From UCB3 sp964415605 (GTDB lineage Bacteria; Chloroflexota; Anaerolineae; Epilineales; Epilineaceae): a stretch of DNA of 7,940 nucleotides. The notes beneath the pieces were generated by a model. The model saw nothing but the letters and a program-made list of their open reading frames with translations, was not told where the DNA came from and searched no databases. The stretch spans positions 1 through 7,940 of the forward strand of contig CAYQBA010000194.1 of the NCBI GenBank assembly GCA_964415605.1, in the 5' to 3' direction. The stretch's first letter is position 1; each line of letters starts with the position of its first letter. The position numbers and the translations under genes were made by a program. Of the stretch, positions 5,751 through 7,940 are shown piece by piece.

Positions 5751-7607
5751 ATGTCGTTGACGACGCTCGCGCTGCAGTTCGTCGGCTGGAGCAACGATCG
5801 GCTCTTGCTGCTGATCCTGCTGCCCATCGCCGTGCGGATCGGGCGTGCCGCGTGGCACCGGACGCGCCGGGCGGAGGCGTTGCTCCTGACCAGGCTGGCC
5901 GCCTACCTCTGGCTGTGCCTCGTGCCTTGGCTGGCCGCCACCGTGGTCGGTCACGCCGCCGGCATCAACCCCAACGTCTGGGCCCCGACCCTCGACCGGT
6001 TGACCGGCGTGGCCACAGTGGTCGCCGTCGGCTGGGCGGCGGCACCGCGGGCGGCGAGCCCGCGGCTGCGGTGGCGCCGGCTGCTCGGCTTGAGCCTGGG
6101 CGCCAGCACGGTCGTCTACGCGGTATGGGCGCTGAGATGGGCCGATGCGTTCACTTCGGATCCACGCCTGGCCGCCGAAAGCTGGGTGGCGGGTCTCCGG
6201 GCCCCATGGGATGCCTGGCAGCTCGTCCTGGCTCTCGTCGCCGGCGGCCTGGCCATCAGGGGCGCGCACGCCGTTCGCGCGCCCGCCGGGGCCTCCGACG
6301 GAGGCGCGCCCCCCTCGGAAACGCATCTCACGCGCATCGCCGGGCTGTCGCGCGCCTCGGCCCCGACCTGGGCCTGGGCCGTTGCCGCGAGCCTCGCGGC
6401 CGGTCACCTGCTGCAGGTGACGGTGGCGCCAGAGCAGGCGCTCCTCGCGGTGTGGTCGCGCCTCGGCATCCTGGGGGCCGGGCTGGCGGTGCTGGCCGCG
6501 ACCGTGGCCCGCATCGTCGAGCCGGTCGCGGCGGCCTCCGCCGACCATGGCGCCGAGCCAGGGCCGGGCGCGGCCCCGGATCTGGGCGAAGCGGCCGAGC
6601 TCGTGGTCCCGGCGCGCGGCTGGCCGGGCGCCGTCTGGGCCCCCCTCATCGCCTTGATCCACGACCAGACCGTGGCCATCCAGCGGCTGAACCGCGTGCT
6701 GGAACGCCTGACCGAGTGCATCGCCCCCGCCGCGGCCCCGGAGGCCGTGGTCTCCGTGCCCGGGCCATCGCCGGTGCGCGACGCGCCTCCCGCCGACCCC
6801 TTGGCGGCGGCACCCGCGGATGCCGTCCGACCCGGGGCGTCCGGGGGCACTGGATCGGCGCCGCTCGCAGACGCCAGGCCAACCGTCGGCGTCGAAACGG
6901 CGGCCGGCGGCCACCTCGCCGCGACACCGGGGGGGATCAGCCCGCTGGCCGACGCGCTCCTGCCGGACCTGACGGAGGCCTTGCGGGCCCCGATGACGAG
7001 CATCCTGGGCTACAGCGACCTCCTGGCGCGCGGCAGCGGGCTGCGCGAGGAACAGGTCGATCGCTACCTGCAGCGCATCGACGCCAACCTCCTGCGGATG
7101 CGCGTGATGCTCGACAACCTCCTGACGGTGCTCGCCCAGCCCGGCCCGGCGAGCCTGTCGGCCAGCGGGATCGACGTCTCGCGCGCCATCCGCGATGCCG
7201 TCGACCGCACCGCTCCGCAGTTCAGCGAGAAGGGCTTGGCCGTGCACGTGGCGATCGAGGAGCCGCTGCCGCCCACCCTCGCCCATCCGGACTCGGTGGC
7301 GCGGATCATCGACAACCTGCTCGTCAACGCCTCTCAGCGCTCGCCGCAAGGCGGCGACGTGCGCGTCCGCGCGGCGTTCAGGGCCGCGCCCGACGGGGAC
7401 GACGACGATACCGTGGTGATCTCGGTCACCGATCACGGCCGCCGCCTGCCGCCGCAGCCGGGCAGCGACGACGCCGACGCCTCCACCCGCGTGGCCCTCC
7501 GCATCGTCAAGCTCCTGGCTGAGCATCACGGCGGCGCCGCGTGGGCCGAGAGCCTGCCGGCCGGCACCAACTTCCACGTCACGCTGCCGCTCCGCCGCAC
7601 GGCTTGA
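5751..7607 (+). CDS. Multi-membrane-pass protein with degenerate histidine-kinase core
   Basis: The 618-residue protein starts with about seven hydrophobic segments (roughly 17-31, 45-66, 84-98, 110-128, 155-169, 204-222, 228-252). A 140-residue Ala/Pro-rich linker (about 258-395) follows, with no PAS, GAF or HAMP motif visible. The C-terminus resembles HisKA plus HATPase_c. The dimerisation helix reads TEALRAPMTSILGYSDLL (408-425). In active kinases this motif is SHELRTPL, so Glu409 stands in the place of the phosphorylated His. The N box is kept (IIDNLLVNASQRSP, 519-532). The G1 box is DHGRRLPP (561-568), with Asp561 and Gly563 but Arg for the second Gly. The F box is missing and the G2 motif GLGLAIVK is replaced by RVALRIVK (580-587). 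The frame is intact, so this is not a decayed gene. It is likely a pseudokinase or a signalling scaffold that senses through the membrane; the ligand is unknown. No response regulator lies beside it. Confidence 0.85.
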   Translation: MSLTTLALQFVGWSNDRLLLLILLPIAVRIGRAAWHRTRRAEALLLTRLAAYLWLCLVPWLAATVVGHAAGINPNVWAPTLDRLTGVATVVAVGWAAAPRAASPRLRWRRLLGLSLGASTVVYAVWALRWADAFTSDPRLAAESWVAGLRAPWDAWQLVLALVAGGLAIRGAHAVRAPAGASDGGAPPSETHLTRIAGLSRASAPTWAWAVAASLAAGHLLQVTVAPEQALLAVWSRLGILGAGLAVLAATVARIVEPVAAASADHGAEPGPGAAPDLGEAAELVVPARGWPGAVWAPLIALIHDQTVAIQRLNRVLERLTECIAPAAAPEAVVSVPGPSPVRDAPPADPLAAAPADAVRPGASGGTGSAPLADARPTVGVETAAGGHLAATPGGISPLADALLPDLTEALRAPMTSILGYSDLLARGSGLREEQVDRYLQRIDANLLRMRVMLDNLLTVLAQPGPASLSASGIDVSRAIRDAVDRTAPQFSEKGLAVHVAIEEPLPPTLAHPDSVARIIDNLLVNASQRSPQGGDVRVRAAFRAAPDGDDDDTVVISVTDHGRRLPPQPGSDDADASTRVALRIVKLLAEHHGGAAWAESLPAGTNFHVTLPLRRTA

Positions 7608-7673
7608 CGAGCGGCCGGGGGACCGTCCAGGGTCGCGGCGCCGCGCCGGATCACCCCCGCTAGACCCGCCGAC
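7608..7673. other. Convergent intergenic gap with GC palindrome
   Basis: These 66 bases lie between two converging stops. The perfect 12-base palindrome CGCGGCGCCGCG (7634-7645) sits near the middle, flanked by loosely complementary G-rich and C-rich runs (7617-7621 and 7653-7657). It might form a bidirectional transcription barrier. No U-tract is present, so intrinsic termination is unproven. Confidence 0.4.
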
Positions 7674-7880
7674 TCACCCCCGCGAGGCCACCACCCGCAC
7701 GAGCGTGCCGTCCGCCTCGAGCTTGACGCGCACCACCGCCGGGGTGCCGGCTGGCCCGCGAAAGGTGAAGACGTGGTGCGGGCCGGTGCGCTGCGTCGTC
7801 GGGCGCACGCCGCGCAAGGCGGGGAAGGCGCGGCAGGCGTGGCCGCAGGCCAGCGCCAGGAGCCGATCGGCTGCCGCCAT
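7674..7880 (-). CDS. Small conserved-looking protein, function unknown
   Basis: The 68-residue protein starts at ATG 7880. I do not recognise a named family. It has an N-terminal helix (ADRLLALACGHACRAFPAL), then two or three beta strands: HHVFTFRG (35-42), AVVRVKLEADG (48-58) and TLVRVVASRG (59-68). This helix-strand layout, ending in a VRVxxDxxGxxVRVVASR-like strand, recalls short Chloroflexota hypothetical proteins, from memory. Coding is supported by nearly all codons ending in G or C and by overlap with an upstream gene: its ATG shares one base with the TGA at 7882-7880. It is therefore probably translated by coupling, and no separate ribosome binding site is needed. Two Cys near the N-terminus (12 and 16, CGHAC) could bind metal, but this is weak. 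Confidence 0.65.
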   Translation of the reverse strand: MAAADRLLALACGHACRAFPALRGVRPTTQRTGPHHVFTFRGPAGTPAVVRVKLEADGTLVRVVASRG

Positions 7881-7940
7881 CAGACGACCTCGCGCAGCCG
7901 TTCCGGGGCGAGGAAGGCGGCGACGCGCGAGCGCGTCGCC
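7880..7940 (-). CDS. C-terminal end of an unidentified protein (5' part outside window)
   Basis: The last 19 codons before the TGA at 7882-7880 read as a plausible helical C-terminus, ATRSRVAAFLAPERLREVV, with almost every third position G or C. The stop overlaps the ATG of the 68-residue gene as TGATG, a usual operon arrangement. Too little is visible to name a family, and a chance open frame in GC-rich DNA remains possible. Confidence 0.5.
   Translation of the reverse strand, partial: ATRSRVAAFLAPERLREVV
7919..7940. repeat. Perfect 10-base-arm inverted repeat at window edge
   Basis: GGCGACGCGC (7919-7928) and GCGCGTCGCC (7931-7940) are exact reverse complements around GA. It lies inside the predicted partial coding region and reaches the last base, so it may extend further. 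High GC makes chance palindromes more likely. Confidence 0.6.

Noticed and set aside
4016..5827. 603-codon minus-strand frame across deacetylase and sortase
   Set aside because: It is low-complexity Arg/Gly/Ala/Val sequence antisense to two recognised genes and crosses their promoter; a high-GC artefact.
5655..7577. 640-codon minus-strand frame and 593-codon plus-strand frame over the kinase-like gene
   Set aside because: Both are Arg/Gly-rich shadows. Only the frame starting at 5751 shows membrane segments and kinase motifs.

Overview
The window comes from a very GC-rich bacterium whose coding DNA almost always has G or C at the third codon position. A secreted multi-repeat DUF11 protein, a sortase that looks lipid-anchored with a Thr-Pro stalk, and a degenerate multi-membrane-pass sensor kinase suggest a Gram-positive-type (monoderm) cell. 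My best guess is Chloroflexota (Anaerolineae-like or Thermomicrobia-like). This rests on gene style, not on a marker gene, and Actinomycetota is not excluded.

Layout. Bases 1-3474 on the minus strand are one uninterrupted frame of 1158 codons that runs off the left edge. It encodes an exported protein with a signal peptide, a nidogen-like beta domain and at least six DUF11-type repeats. A 568-base divergent intergenic region (3475-4042) follows, with several inverted repeats and two direct-repeat pairs of 11-base period. On the plus strand come a PIG-L/LmbE-type zinc deacetylase (4043-4771), a promoter (4844-4873), a class F-like sortase (5009-5677) and a membrane protein with a histidine-kinase-like C-terminus (5751-7607). 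The last lacks the phospho-accepting histidine and much of the ATP-binding signature. Converging on it from the right edge are a 68-residue protein (7674-7880, minus) and the C-terminal end of another gene (7880-7940, minus), which overlap as TGATG.

How the genes may work together. The DUF11 protein and the sortase are both cell-envelope functions. The sortase could attach surface proteins, possibly including this one, but the C-terminus that would carry a sorting signal lies outside the window. The pseudokinase sits 73 bases downstream of the sortase on the same strand and may be co-transcribed with it, with no response regulator in view. The deacetylase is a generic family member whose substrate cannot be read from the sequence. 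No RNA gene, CRISPR array, insertion sequence or phage gene was seen. The most unusual items are the degenerate kinase, the lipoprotein-style sortase and the structured divergent promoter region.
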